A program made the position numbers and the translations under genes. From JBQCDV01 sp051960855 (GTDB taxonomy: Bacteria; Actinomycetota; Actinomycetes; JAJZTN01): a stretch of DNA of 36,254 nt. Of the stretch, positions 16,162 to 23,308 are shown in pieces. The notes under the pieces were generated by a model. It saw only the letters and a list, made by a program, of their open reading frames with translations, was not told the origin of the DNA and ran no database searches. The first letter of the stretch is position 1. Every line of letters starts with the position of its first letter. Location of the stretch: NCBI GenBank assembly GCA_051960855.1, contig JBQCDV010000014.1:1-36254 (forward strand), in the 5' to 3' direction.

Positions 16162-16820
16162 CGCTTGTCCTGCCCGGCGGAGGTCTGGGCGGCGCTCGAC
16201 ACGGCGGCGGAGGCGGAGGCGGAGGCAAGATCGCGCGTGGCCACCGCAGGCAGGAGCGCGGCGTGTGTGGCCTCGCTTGCCGCGATGCTCGCGAGGGTGC
16301 GCGCCAACTCTGACCTGACGGCTGGCACCTGGCGCAGCCTCGACTCTGCGGCCTGCTGCTCGAGGGTGACCAAGTGGGCGACGGCTGCCGTCGGGGTGGC
16401 AGGGAGGGCGCCGGACGTGCCCGTGGTCGCTGTCGCTCCGGTGGGCGAGGCGGCTGCTGCCGAGACGGTCGGCGGCGGCGAGGACGTCGGTGTGGCGGCT
16501 GCTGGAGCGCTGCTCGCCTCGGAGCTGAGGGCGGCGAGGTGGGCGCGGTGGTCGTCGAGTACCGCTTGGACGGGCTTGCTCAGGGCCGGAAACCGCTGCA
16601 GCAGCTCCTCGTAGCTGGCCACCAGTCGTTGCTCGTCTGCTGCGGCAACCGCTCTGGCGGCCGGGTCGGGGTTCGCGCTGGGCGTGGCCGACGTCGAGCG
16701 CGGTGCCGGGCGGGGGGAGTCGTCCGTGCAGCCACTGAGCAGCGGCGACGCCGCGAGCGCTGCCAGCCCGGTGCCGGCGGAGGCCAGTAGCTGGCGGCGG
16801 CTCAACACGGGGCGCGGCAC
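16158..16820 (-). CDS. Tat-exported lipoprotein, ferritin-like partner of DUF4439
   Basis: About 220 residues. The N-terminus has a twin-arginine signal ('LSRRQLLASAGTGLAAL') ending in the lipobox 'LLSGC', so it should be exported folded and lipid-anchored outside the membrane. The mature part has two helical blocks, 'LVASYEELLQRFPALSKPVQ' with 'LDDHRAHLAAL', and 'VAHLVTLEQQAAESRLR' with 'IAASEATHAALLPAV'. A Ser/Ala/Thr/Pro linker separates them. The His/Glu spacing hints at a split four-helix ferritin-like bundle, which is inference. The GTG at 16820 is preferred because a GGGAG site lies 8 nt upstream and the Tat signal begins there; the open frame to 16937 lacks support. Export with a Tat signal fits a metal-containing protein. 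Confidence 0.75.
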   Translation of the reverse strand: MPRPVLSRRQLLASAGTGLAALAASPLLSGCTDDSPRPAPRSTSATPSANPDPAARAVAAADEQRLVASYEELLQRFPALSKPVQAVLDDHRAHLAALSSEASSAPAAATPTSSPPPTVSAAAASPTGATATTGTSGALPATPTAAVAHLVTLEQQAAESRLRQVPAVRSELARTLASIAASEATHAALLPAVATRDLASASASAAVSSAAQTSAGQDKR

Positions 16821-16947
16821 GCAGACGTCTCCCTCACGGCTGAAGTCGAAGCGGTCGGAGCTACGAGGATCCCATGTCGCAGCCGACCGCATGACTGTGA
16901 CCATCGGCTGACCCAGCACGCCGCTCCGGCCGGTCAACGAGGCGGGC

Positions 16948-16953
16948 TACTCT
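16948..16953 (+). promoter_or_regulatory. Candidate -10 element of the rimP-nusA-infB operon
   Basis: TACTCT lies about 95 nt before the rimP ATG. The only sizeable gap before the operon is 16821-17048, so a promoter is expected here. The -35 match is poor. The predicted leader of about 89 nt carries the GGAGG site of rimP. Confidence 0.35.
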
Positions 16954-17048
16954 TGGTCACGCATCGGCCTTGGAGCCGGAGCGGAATTCTGGCGAGACGG
17001 CAAGAGCGCAGATAACAGCGCGGACAACAGCACACGGTGGAGGCGAGC

Positions 17049-17759
17049 ATGGCCGGCGCGGTTTCGGAAGGCCAGGTGGACCAGGTGCGGGCGCTGCTCG
17101 AGCCCGCCGTCGTGCCCCTGGGGGTCGACCTCGAGGACGTCGTCATCACCTCCGCCGGCAAGCGCCGTCTCGTCCGCGTGGTGGTGGACCGCGACGGGGG
17201 CGTCCCGCTCGACACGGTCGCCGACGTCAGCACCGCGGTGAGCGGTGCCCTGGATGCGACAGACGCGTTGGGTGACGCGCCGTACGTGCTCGAGGTCACC
17301 TCACCGGGGGTTGATCGCCCACTCACCGAGCCCCGTCACTGGCGCCGCAACGTTGGTCGCCTGGTTCGCGTCAGCGTGACGGCAACCCCCGGGACCGGCG
17401 CACCGACGAACGTCGTCGCTCGCATCCTCGCCGTCGACGACGGCGGCGTCACCTTCGAGCCGCAGCCGGATGACTCCGCGCGCAAGCCCGGCCAGAAGCC
17501 GAGCAAGCGGCAGCTGGCCATGGCGACGGCCGCCCTTGCTGGCGCCGACGACGCGCCTGCCGCGGACGGATCTGTCCACGTTCCTTGGGGGCGGCTGGGC
17601 GAGGGCAAGGTGCAGATCGAGTTCGGTCGGCCGGACTCCGACGACGAGTCAGTCGACGAAGAGTCAGTCGATGGCTACTCAGGCGACGACTCAGACGACG
17701 AGTCAGCCGACGACTACTCAGACGATGAGCTCGACCAGGACGAGGAGGCCGAGGTCTGA
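17049..17759 (+). CDS. rimP: Ribosome maturation factor RimP
   Basis: RimP binds the 30S subunit during assembly. The 236-residue product is longer than the usual 150-200. The core shows 'GVDLEDVVITSAGKRRLVRV', 'VADVSTAVSGALDATDAL' and the signature 'YVLEVTSPGVDRPLTEPRHW'. Two additions account for the length. One is a Lys/Ala-rich insertion (about residues 140-172) inside the C-terminal SH3-like domain. The other is a strongly acidic Asp/Glu/Ser tail of about 40 residues, built from repeats like 'DDESVDEESVD'. ATG 17049 has GGAGG five bases upstream; a GTG at 17037 would overlap that site. The stop is one base before the nusA ATG, and the rimP-nusA order is the standard one. Confidence 0.94.
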   Translation: MAGAVSEGQVDQVRALLEPAVVPLGVDLEDVVITSAGKRRLVRVVVDRDGGVPLDTVADVSTAVSGALDATDALGDAPYVLEVTSPGVDRPLTEPRHWRRNVGRLVRVSVTATPGTGAPTNVVARILAVDDGGVTFEPQPDDSARKPGQKPSKRQLAMATAALAGADDAPAADGSVHVPWGRLGEGKVQIEFGRPDSDDESVDEESVDGYSGDDSDDESADDYSDDELDQDEEAEV

Positions 17760-17760
17760 C

Positions 17761-18795
17761 ATGGACATCGACATGAGCGCACTGCGCTCGTTGGAGCGCG
17801 AGCGCGAGGTCCCGCTCGAGACCTTGGTGCGCGCCATCGAGCAGGCCCTGCTCGTGGCGTACTCGCACACCGAGGGCGCCAAGACCAGGGCGCGCGTGGA
17901 GCTCGACCGCAAGACCGGCCACGTGACCGTGTGGGCCGCCGAGCTCAACGACGACGGGGACAAGGTCGGGGAGTACGACGACACCCCGTCCGGCTTTGGT
18001 CGGGTGGCCGCAACCACGGCCAGGCAGGTCATCGTCCAGCGGCTCCGGGAGCTCGCCGACGAGCAGGTGCTGGGGGAGTTCGCGGGCCGGGAGGGCGACA
18101 TCGTCTCCGGCGTCGTCCAGCAGGGCAGCAACCCGCGCGACGTCCTCGTCAAGATCGGCGACTTCGAGGGCTTGCTGCCGCAGACGGAGCAGGTGCCGGG
18201 GGAGAGCTACCAGCACGGCTCCCGGCTGCGCTGCTACGTCGTCTCCGCCCGGAGGGGGCCCCGCGGTCCGCAGGTGACCCTCTCGCGCACCCACCCCAAC
18301 CTCGTCAAGCGCCTGTTCGCCTTGGAAGTGCCCGAGATCGCCGATGGCACCGTCGAGATCGCGGCTATCGCTCGCGAGGCTGGGCATCGCACCAAGATCG
18401 CCGTGGCGTCGACCTCGTCGGGGGTCAATGCCAAGGGCGCGTGCATCGGCCCGATGGGCCAGCGGGTGCGCACAGTGATGGCTGAGTTGCAGGGCGAGAA
18501 GATCGACATCATCGACTACTCGCCGGACCCGGCGACGTTCGTCGGCAACGCTCTGTCTCCGGCCCGCGTCACCAGCGTGACGGTGGTCGACGCGACGAGC
18601 CGCGCCGCCCGCGTCGTCGTTCCGGACTACCAGCTCTCGCTCGCCATCGGCAAGGAGGGGCAGAACGCCCGCCTGGCCGCTCGCCTCACCGGCTGGCGCA
18701 TCGACATCCGCTCGGACGCCGCGCCCGCCCAACCAGAGCCCGTGGCAGAGCCGACTGAGACGACGGCAGTCGGGACGACCGAGGCGACGGGGTAG
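17761..18795 (+). CDS. nusA: Transcription termination/antitermination factor NusA
   Basis: NusA binds RNA polymerase and nascent RNA and modulates pausing, termination and rRNA antitermination. At 344 residues it is the short actinobacterial form without the C-terminal acidic repeats of E. coli. It has an N-terminal RNAP-binding domain ('ALEREREVPLETL'-like start, residues 1-115), an S1 domain ('GDIVSGVVQQGSNPRDVLVK', about 120-190), KH1 ('GHRTKIAVASTSSGVNAKGA' with 'GPMGQRV') and KH2 ('SLAIGKEGQNARLAARLTGW'). A short Pro/Thr/Glu-rich tail follows. ATG 17761 is one base after the rimP stop, with GAGG in the rimP tail as ribosome-binding site. ATG 17773 is a possible alternative. Confidence 0.96.
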   Translation: MDIDMSALRSLEREREVPLETLVRAIEQALLVAYSHTEGAKTRARVELDRKTGHVTVWAAELNDDGDKVGEYDDTPSGFGRVAATTARQVIVQRLRELADEQVLGEFAGREGDIVSGVVQQGSNPRDVLVKIGDFEGLLPQTEQVPGESYQHGSRLRCYVVSARRGPRGPQVTLSRTHPNLVKRLFALEVPEIADGTVEIAAIAREAGHRTKIAVASTSSGVNAKGACIGPMGQRVRTVMAELQGEKIDIIDYSPDPATFVGNALSPARVTSVTVVDATSRAARVVVPDYQLSLAIGKEGQNARLAARLTGWRIDIRSDAAPAQPEPVAEPTETTAVGTTEATG

Positions 18796-18800
18796 AGTGA

Positions 18801-19172
18801 GTGACGGACTCCGGGGAGCTGTCCGGGCGTCAGCATGTGCCGCAGCGCACTTGCTGCGGCTGCCGACAGCGTGCCCCGAGGTCCAACCTGGTCCGGTTTG
18901 TCGGAATCTCGCGGGCCGGCACGACGTTGATCGTGCTGGATGAGCGTGCCCGACAGCCGGGCAGGGGTGTGTGGCTGCACCCCGACCAGCGCTGCCTCGA
19001 GGTGGCTCTGCAGCGGCGGGCCTTGACCCGCGGCTTGCGGTTGACCGCAGGGGCGGAGATCGACGCCGAGCGTCTGCGCTCGGAGCTGGAGCAGGTAGCC
19101 GTGGTACGGGCGTCCGACCCCGATGGTCGGCCGTCATCAGCAGGACAGTCCCTAGTCGGAAGCGGGTCGTGA
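18801..19172 (+). CDS. ylxR: YlxR family RNA-binding protein (DUF448)
   Basis: A 123-residue protein of the YlxR family, a small basic nucleic-acid-binding fold nearly always encoded between nusA and infB. The signature 'RTCCGCRQRAPRSNLVRFV' is complete, followed by 'PGRGVWLHPDQRCLEVALQRR'. Members have been linked to RNA binding and, in Bacillus, transcriptional control of RNase P; a role in ribosome or RNA metabolism is likely. The GTG at 18801 lies five bases after the nusA stop with only a weak ribosome-binding site, so translation probably depends on coupling to nusA. The last 25 residues (Ser/Gly-rich) are not conserved in the family. Confidence 0.92.
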   Translation: MTDSGELSGRQHVPQRTCCGCRQRAPRSNLVRFVGISRAGTTLIVLDERARQPGRGVWLHPDQRCLEVALQRRALTRGLRLTAGAEIDAERLRSELEQVAVVRASDPDGRPSSAGQSLVGSGS

Positions 19173-19226
19173 AGCGATGAGCGTCACCCGATGAGCACGC
19201 AGCGATGACTGCCCACGAGTAACCAC

Positions 19227-19270
19227 GGTCCAGCCCTGCCGCCATGAGAGCGGCATCCAGGGCCCGGACC
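19227..19270 (+). promoter_or_regulatory. Three-tier hairpin in the infB leader
   Basis: Between ylxR and infB the RNA can form stacked stems: GGTCC/GGACC, GCCCT/AGGGC and GCCGC/GCGGC (15 pairs in all). The loop is CATGAGA, with a 4-nt bulge (ATCC) and a small internal loop. It ends 14 nt before the infB GTG and just upstream of the AGGAGA ribosome-binding site. No T-run follows, so it is more likely a leader or processing structure than a terminator. Confidence 0.45.
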
Positions 19271-19284
19271 AAGACAGGAGAGAT

Positions 19285-22200
19285 GTGGCCAAGGTCCGGG
19301 TCTACGAACTCGCGAAGGAGTTCGGCGTCGAGAGCAAGGTCGTCATGGCCAAGCTCCAGGAGCTCGGGGAGTTCGTCCGTTCGGCGTCCTCCACGATCGA
19401 GGCGCCCGTCGTCAAGAAGCTGAAGGAGAACTTCCCCCTCAACGGTGGAGGTTCCTCCGCACCCGCCAGCGCGCCGACTCCGGCGCCTGCGCGTCCCGCG
19501 TCGCCTGCCGCACCAGCCGGCGCGCGACCCACCCCCGCTGCGCCGTCGGCGCCGACGCCGGGTCCGGCGTCCCCATCACCGACTCCCGCTGCGCCATCGT
19601 CTGCGGGCTCTGCGCCGTCGCCTTCCGGTGCCGCCCGGCCTGCGCCCTCCGCAGGAGGACCGGCCGGTGCCCAGCCCGGCACTCCGACTCCTGGTGCCCG
19701 CCCTGCGGCGCGTCCGGACACCACGGCGACCCCTGCGGCTCCGGCCGCTCGCGGCGCCGTACCGGGTCGTCCCGCTCCGCGTCCTGCCGCCCCGGGTGCT
19801 CCCAGTGGCCCCGGTGGCGCAGGTGCTCCTAGTGGCCCCAGCGGCTCGCCCGCCGGTGACACCGCGGCTCGTCGTGCCCCTGAGGCGCCCGGTGGCGGTG
19901 CGCCGCGCCCGGCCGGCCCTCGGCCTGGCAACAACCCGTTCTCCTCGGGTGCGAGCACGGGCATGCAGCGTCCGGGCGGTCCCCGCCCCGCGGGTCCGCG
20001 TCCCGGCAACAACCCCTACTCCAGCGGCTCCAGCACCGGTATGCCCCGGCCGCAGGGTCCGGGCGGTCCCCGCCCCGGCGCCCCGACCGGTCGTGCCGGT
20101 GGCCCCGGCGCCGGCGGTCCCGGTGCCGGTAGCCCCGGCGGCATGCCGCCGCGGCCGGGTGGCCCGCGTCCCAGCCCCGGCATGATGCCGCCGCGTCCCG
20201 CCGTCGGTCGTCCCGGTCCTGGCGGCGCCGGCCGTCCCGGTGCCCCCGGCGCGCGCGGTGGCGGTCGTCCTGGTGCGCCCGGCGGCTTCGCCGGTCGCCC
20301 TGGTGGCGGCGGTGGCGGTGGCGGCTTCGGCGGCCGTCCCGGTGGTCCCGCGGGCGGTCCCGGCGGCGGTGGCGGTTTCGCCGGCCGTGGCGGCGGCCGT
20401 GGTCGCGGTGGCGGCACGGCTGGTGCCTTCGGTCGTCCCGGTGGCAAGCCGGCGCGTGGCCGCAAGTCCAAGAAGCAGCGTCGTCAAGAGTTCGACAACA
20501 TGCAGGCCCCGACGATCGGCGGCGTGCAGGTCCCTCGCGGCGACGGCTCGACGGTCGTGCGCCTGGCGCGTGGCTCGTCGCTGACGGACTTCGCCGACAA
20601 GATCGGCGCCAACCCCGCCTCGCTCGTCACGGTGCTGTTCCACCTCGGTGAGATGGCTACTGCGACCCAGTCGCTGGACGAGGACACCTTCCAGCTGCTC
20701 GGGGCCGAGCTCGGCTACGACATCCAGGTCGTCTCGCCCGAGGACGAGGACCGCGAGCTGCTCGAGTCCTTCGACATCGACCTCGATGCCGAGGAGGACG
20801 AGGAGTCCCTGGTCCCGCGGCCTCCGGTCGTGACGGTCATGGGTCACGTCGACCACGGCAAGACCAAGCTGCTGGACGCCATCCGCGACACCAACGTGGC
20901 GGGCAAGGAGGCCGGCGGCATCACGCAGCACATCGGTGCCTACCAGGTCGCGACCGAGCACGAGGGTGTCGAGCGGGCCATCACCTTCATCGACACCCCC
21001 GGTCACGAGGCGTTCACCGCCATGCGTGCCCGCGGTGCCAAGTCGACCGACATCGCGGTCCTGGTGGTCGCGGCCGACGACGGCGTGATGCCCCAGACCA
21101 TCGAGGCGCTCAACCACGCCCAGGCGGCCGACGTCCCCGTCGTCGTCGCGGTGAACAAGGTGGACAAGGAGGGGGCCAACCCCTCCAAGATCCGTCAGCA
21201 GCTCACCGAGTACAACCTCGTGGCCGAGGAGTACGGCGGCGACACGATGTTCGTCGACATCTCCGCCCTCAAGCGGATGGGGATCGACGACCTGCTCGAG
21301 GCGATCCTGCTGACGGCCGACGCCGCGCTGGACATGCGGGCCAACGCCGACCGCGAGGCGCGTGGCGTCGCGATCGAGGCACACCTCGACCGTGGCCGTG
21401 GTCCTGTCGCAACCGTGCTGGTGCAGTCCGGCACGCTTCACGTGGGTGATGCGATCGTCGCCGGCACCGCCTTCGGGCGCGTCCGCGCGATGCTCGACGA
21501 GCACGGCGAGTCCCTGGACTTCGCCGGTCCGTCGCGCCCCGTGCAGGTCCTGGGCTTCACCTCGGTGCCCGGCGCCGGTGACACCTTCCTGGTCACCAGC
21601 GACGACCGCACCGCTCGCCAGATCGCTGAGAAGCGTGAGGCGATGGAGCGCAATGCTGCTCTGGCCAAGTCCCGCAAGCGGGTCTCGCTGGAGGACTGGC
21701 TGGAGAAGAGCAAGGTCGACACCCTCAACCTCATCCTCAAGGGTGACGGCTCGGGGTCGGTCGAGGCGCTCGAGGACGCGCTGCTCAAGATCGACGTGGG
21801 CGACGAGGTCAACCTCCGCATCATCGACCGCGGCGTCGGTGGCATCACGGAGAACAACGTCAACCTCGCCGTCGCCTCCGACGCGATCATCATCGGCTTC
21901 AACGTCCGGCCCGAGGGCAAGGCGCGGGAGCTCGCTGACCGCGAAGGCGTCGACGTCCGCTACTACTCGGTCATCTACCAGGCGATCGAGGAAGTCGAGG
22001 CGGCGCTCAAGGGCCTGCTCAAGCCCGAGTACGAGGAGGCGCAGCTCGGCACGGCGGAGATCCGCGAGGTCTTCCGCTCCAGCAAGTTCGGCAACATCGC
22101 CGGCGCGCTGGTCCGCGGCGGCGTCATCACGCGCAACGCCAAGGCCCGCCTCATCCGCGACGGGGTCGTCGTCAACGACAACCTCTCGGTGGAGTCCCTG

Positions 22201-22332
22201 CGGCGGTTCAAGGACGACGCGACGGAGGTCCGCGAGGGCTTCGAGTGCGGTATCGGCCTCGGGTCGTTCAACGACATCAAGGTCGACGACGTCATCGAGA
22301 CCTTCGAGATGCGCGAGAAGCCGCGCGTCTGA
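19285..22332 (+). CDS. infB: Translation initiation factor IF-2
   Basis: IF-2 is the GTPase that places fMet-tRNA on the ribosome. It has 1015 residues. An N-terminal IF2_N helix region ('VRVYELAKEFGVESKVVMAK', 1-50) is followed by a disordered Pro/Ala/Gly/Arg-rich stretch of about 330 residues, ending in glycine runs with RGG-like 'GRGGGRGRGGG'. A second IF2_N-like segment follows (about 425-480). The GTPase motifs are G1 GHVDHGKT (520-527), G3 'DTPGHE' and G4 'NKVD'. Domains II-IV run to 'GIGLGSFNDIKVDDVIETFE'. The long low-complexity N-terminus is usual in actinobacteria, although the glycine content here is high. GTG 19285 follows an AGGAGAG site. Operon member between ylxR and ylxP. Confidence 0.97.
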   Translation: MAKVRVYELAKEFGVESKVVMAKLQELGEFVRSASSTIEAPVVKKLKENFPLNGGGSSAPASAPTPAPARPASPAAPAGARPTPAAPSAPTPGPASPSPTPAAPSSAGSAPSPSGAARPAPSAGGPAGAQPGTPTPGARPAARPDTTATPAAPAARGAVPGRPAPRPAAPGAPSGPGGAGAPSGPSGSPAGDTAARRAPEAPGGGAPRPAGPRPGNNPFSSGASTGMQRPGGPRPAGPRPGNNPYSSGSSTGMPRPQGPGGPRPGAPTGRAGGPGAGGPGAGSPGGMPPRPGGPRPSPGMMPPRPAVGRPGPGGAGRPGAPGARGGGRPGAPGGFAGRPGGGGGGGGFGGRPGGPAGGPGGGGGFAGRGGGRGRGGGTAGAFGRPGGKPARGRKSKKQRRQEFDNMQAPTIGGVQVPRGDGSTVVRLARGSSLTDFADKIGANPASLVTVLFHLGEMATATQSLDEDTFQLLGAELGYDIQVVSPEDEDRELLESFDIDLDAEEDEESLVPRPPVVTVMGHVDHGKTKLLDAIRDTNVAGKEAGGITQHIGAYQVATEHEGVERAITFIDTPGHEAFTAMRARGAKSTDIAVLVVAADDGVMPQTIEALNHAQAADVPVVVAVNKVDKEGANPSKIRQQLTEYNLVAEEYGGDTMFVDISALKRMGIDDLLEAILLTADAALDMRANADREARGVAIEAHLDRGRGPVATVLVQSGTLHVGDAIVAGTAFGRVRAMLDEHGESLDFAGPSRPVQVLGFTSVPGAGDTFLVTSDDRTARQIAEKREAMERNAALAKSRKRVSLEDWLEKSKVDTLNLILKGDGSGSVEALEDALLKIDVGDEVNLRIIDRGVGGITENNVNLAVASDAIIIGFNVRPEGKARELADREGVDVRYYSVIYQAIEEVEAALKGLLKPEYEEAQLGTAEIREVFRSSKFGNIAGALVRGGVITRNAKARLIRDGVVVNDNLSVESLRRFKDDATEVREGFECGIGLGSFNDIKVDDVIETFEMREKPRV

Positions 22333-22360
22333 TCTTCGGACGCGCAGCTCGACGAGCACA

Positions 22361-22400
22361 TCGACGAACGCCGTCCGCCCACGCGGGCGGCGTTCGTCGA
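22361..22400 (+). terminator. Strong hairpin between infB and ylxP
   Basis: A perfect 13-bp inverted repeat, TCGACGAACGCCG (22361-22373) and its complement (22388-22400), around a 14-nt GC-rich loop, 28 nt after the infB stop. There is no T-run, so it may be a partial or Rho-assisted terminator, or an mRNA processing/stability element, rather than a classic intrinsic terminator. Confidence 0.55.
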
Positions 22401-22455
22401 TCCTCGCCGTGAGGGTGAGGGCGGGGACGTGCGGCAGAGGCTGGGGGAGGACCGG

Positions 22456-22773
22456 ATGTACGTCGGGAGCCTGACGATCGACCTGCTTCTCGGTGATATC
22501 CACTCGCTGAAGGGCAAGCGCAGCATCGTGCGTCCCCTCGTCAGCGAGCTCGTCCGGCGGCACGCGGTCTCGGCCGCCGAGGTCGGGCATCACGACCTGC
22601 ACCGGCGTGCCCTCATCGGTGTCGCCGTCGTCGCCCCCGACGCGGGACACGCCCGCGAGGTCCTCGACGTCTGTGAGCGCCTCCTCGCGGCTCATCCCGA
22701 GGTCGACGTGCTCTCGGTGGGACGCCGCATCTGGCGCCCGGATGATGACGACGACATCGGCAGCGACGACTAG
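22456..22773 (+). CDS. ylxP: YlxP family protein (DUF503)
   Basis: A 105-residue protein of the DUF503/YlxP family, small cytoplasmic proteins encoded next to infB-rbfA in many Gram-positive bacteria; probably connected with ribosome maturation, biochemical role unknown. Family features: 'MYVGSLTIDLLLGDIHSLKG', 'KRSIVRPLVSELVRRHAVSA' and the end 'LLAAHPEVDVLSVGRRIW'. The tail after that is a short acidic run (PDDDDDIGSDD). The ATG at 22456 has a GGGGGAGG site five bases upstream; a GTG at 22429 is less likely. It is followed 17 bp later by rbfA. Confidence 0.9.
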   Translation: MYVGSLTIDLLLGDIHSLKGKRSIVRPLVSELVRRHAVSAAEVGHHDLHRRALIGVAVVAPDAGHAREVLDVCERLLAAHPEVDVLSVGRRIWRPDDDDDIGSDD

Positions 22774-22790
22774 CAACGAAGGAGCCACCC

Positions 22791-23306
22791 ATGGCCGACC
22801 CCACCCGTGCACGCAAGCTCGCTGACCGGATCCGCGTCATCGTCGCCGAGGCGCTGGAGACGCGGGTCAAGGACCCGCGACTGGGCTTCGTCACCGTCAC
22901 CGATGCCCGTGTGACCAACGACCTGCAGCAGGCGACCGTCTTCTACACGGTGTACGGCGACGAGCAGACCCGGGCGGACACGGCTGCCGCCCTGGAAAGC
23001 GCGCGCGGCATCCTGCGCTCCGAGGTGGGACGGCAGACGGGCGTCCGCCACACCCCCACCCTCGCCTTCGTCGCCGACGCCATCCCCGAGTCGGCCGGCC
23101 GCATCGACGACCTCGTCAAGGCGGCGCGAGCCGCGGATGCAGCGGTCGCCGCCGAGGCGGCCCGCGCCACCTACGCGGGGGAGGCCGACCCCTACCGCGC
23201 CCCCAGAGATGACAGCGACGGCGCCGACGAGCACGACGAGCACGACGAGAGCGAGCACGGCGACAGCGATGACGCCGACCGTGCCGCGCCGACCGCTGCG
23301 TCCTGA
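22791..23306 (+). CDS. rbfA: 30S ribosome-binding factor RbfA
   Basis: RbfA is a KH-fold assembly factor that binds immature 30S and helps 16S rRNA 5'-end maturation. It has 171 residues. The core (1-120) has 'RARKLADRIRVIVAEALET', 'VKDPRLGFVTVTDARVTNDL' and 'GRQTGVRHTPTLAFVADAI', with 'ESAGRIDDLV' near its end. The remaining 50 residues are an Ala-rich helix followed by an acidic Asp/His/Glu/Ser tail with 'DEHDEHDESEHGDSDD', longer than in most RbfA proteins. The ATG has a GAAGGAG site. It is followed two bases later by truB; the DHH-family phosphoesterase gene often found between rbfA and truB is absent. Confidence 0.95.
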   Translation: MADPTRARKLADRIRVIVAEALETRVKDPRLGFVTVTDARVTNDLQQATVFYTVYGDEQTRADTAAALESARGILRSEVGRQTGVRHTPTLAFVADAIPESAGRIDDLVKAARAADAAVAAEAARATYAGEADPYRAPRDDSDGADEHDEHDESEHGDSDDADRAAPTAAS

Positions 23307-23308
23307 CC

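Noticed and set aside
19576..22812. A 1078-codon open frame on the minus strand across infB
   Set aside because: It is the mirror of the very GC-rich infB frame; its translation is Arg/Thr/Gly low complexity with no domain, and infB is certain on the plus strand.
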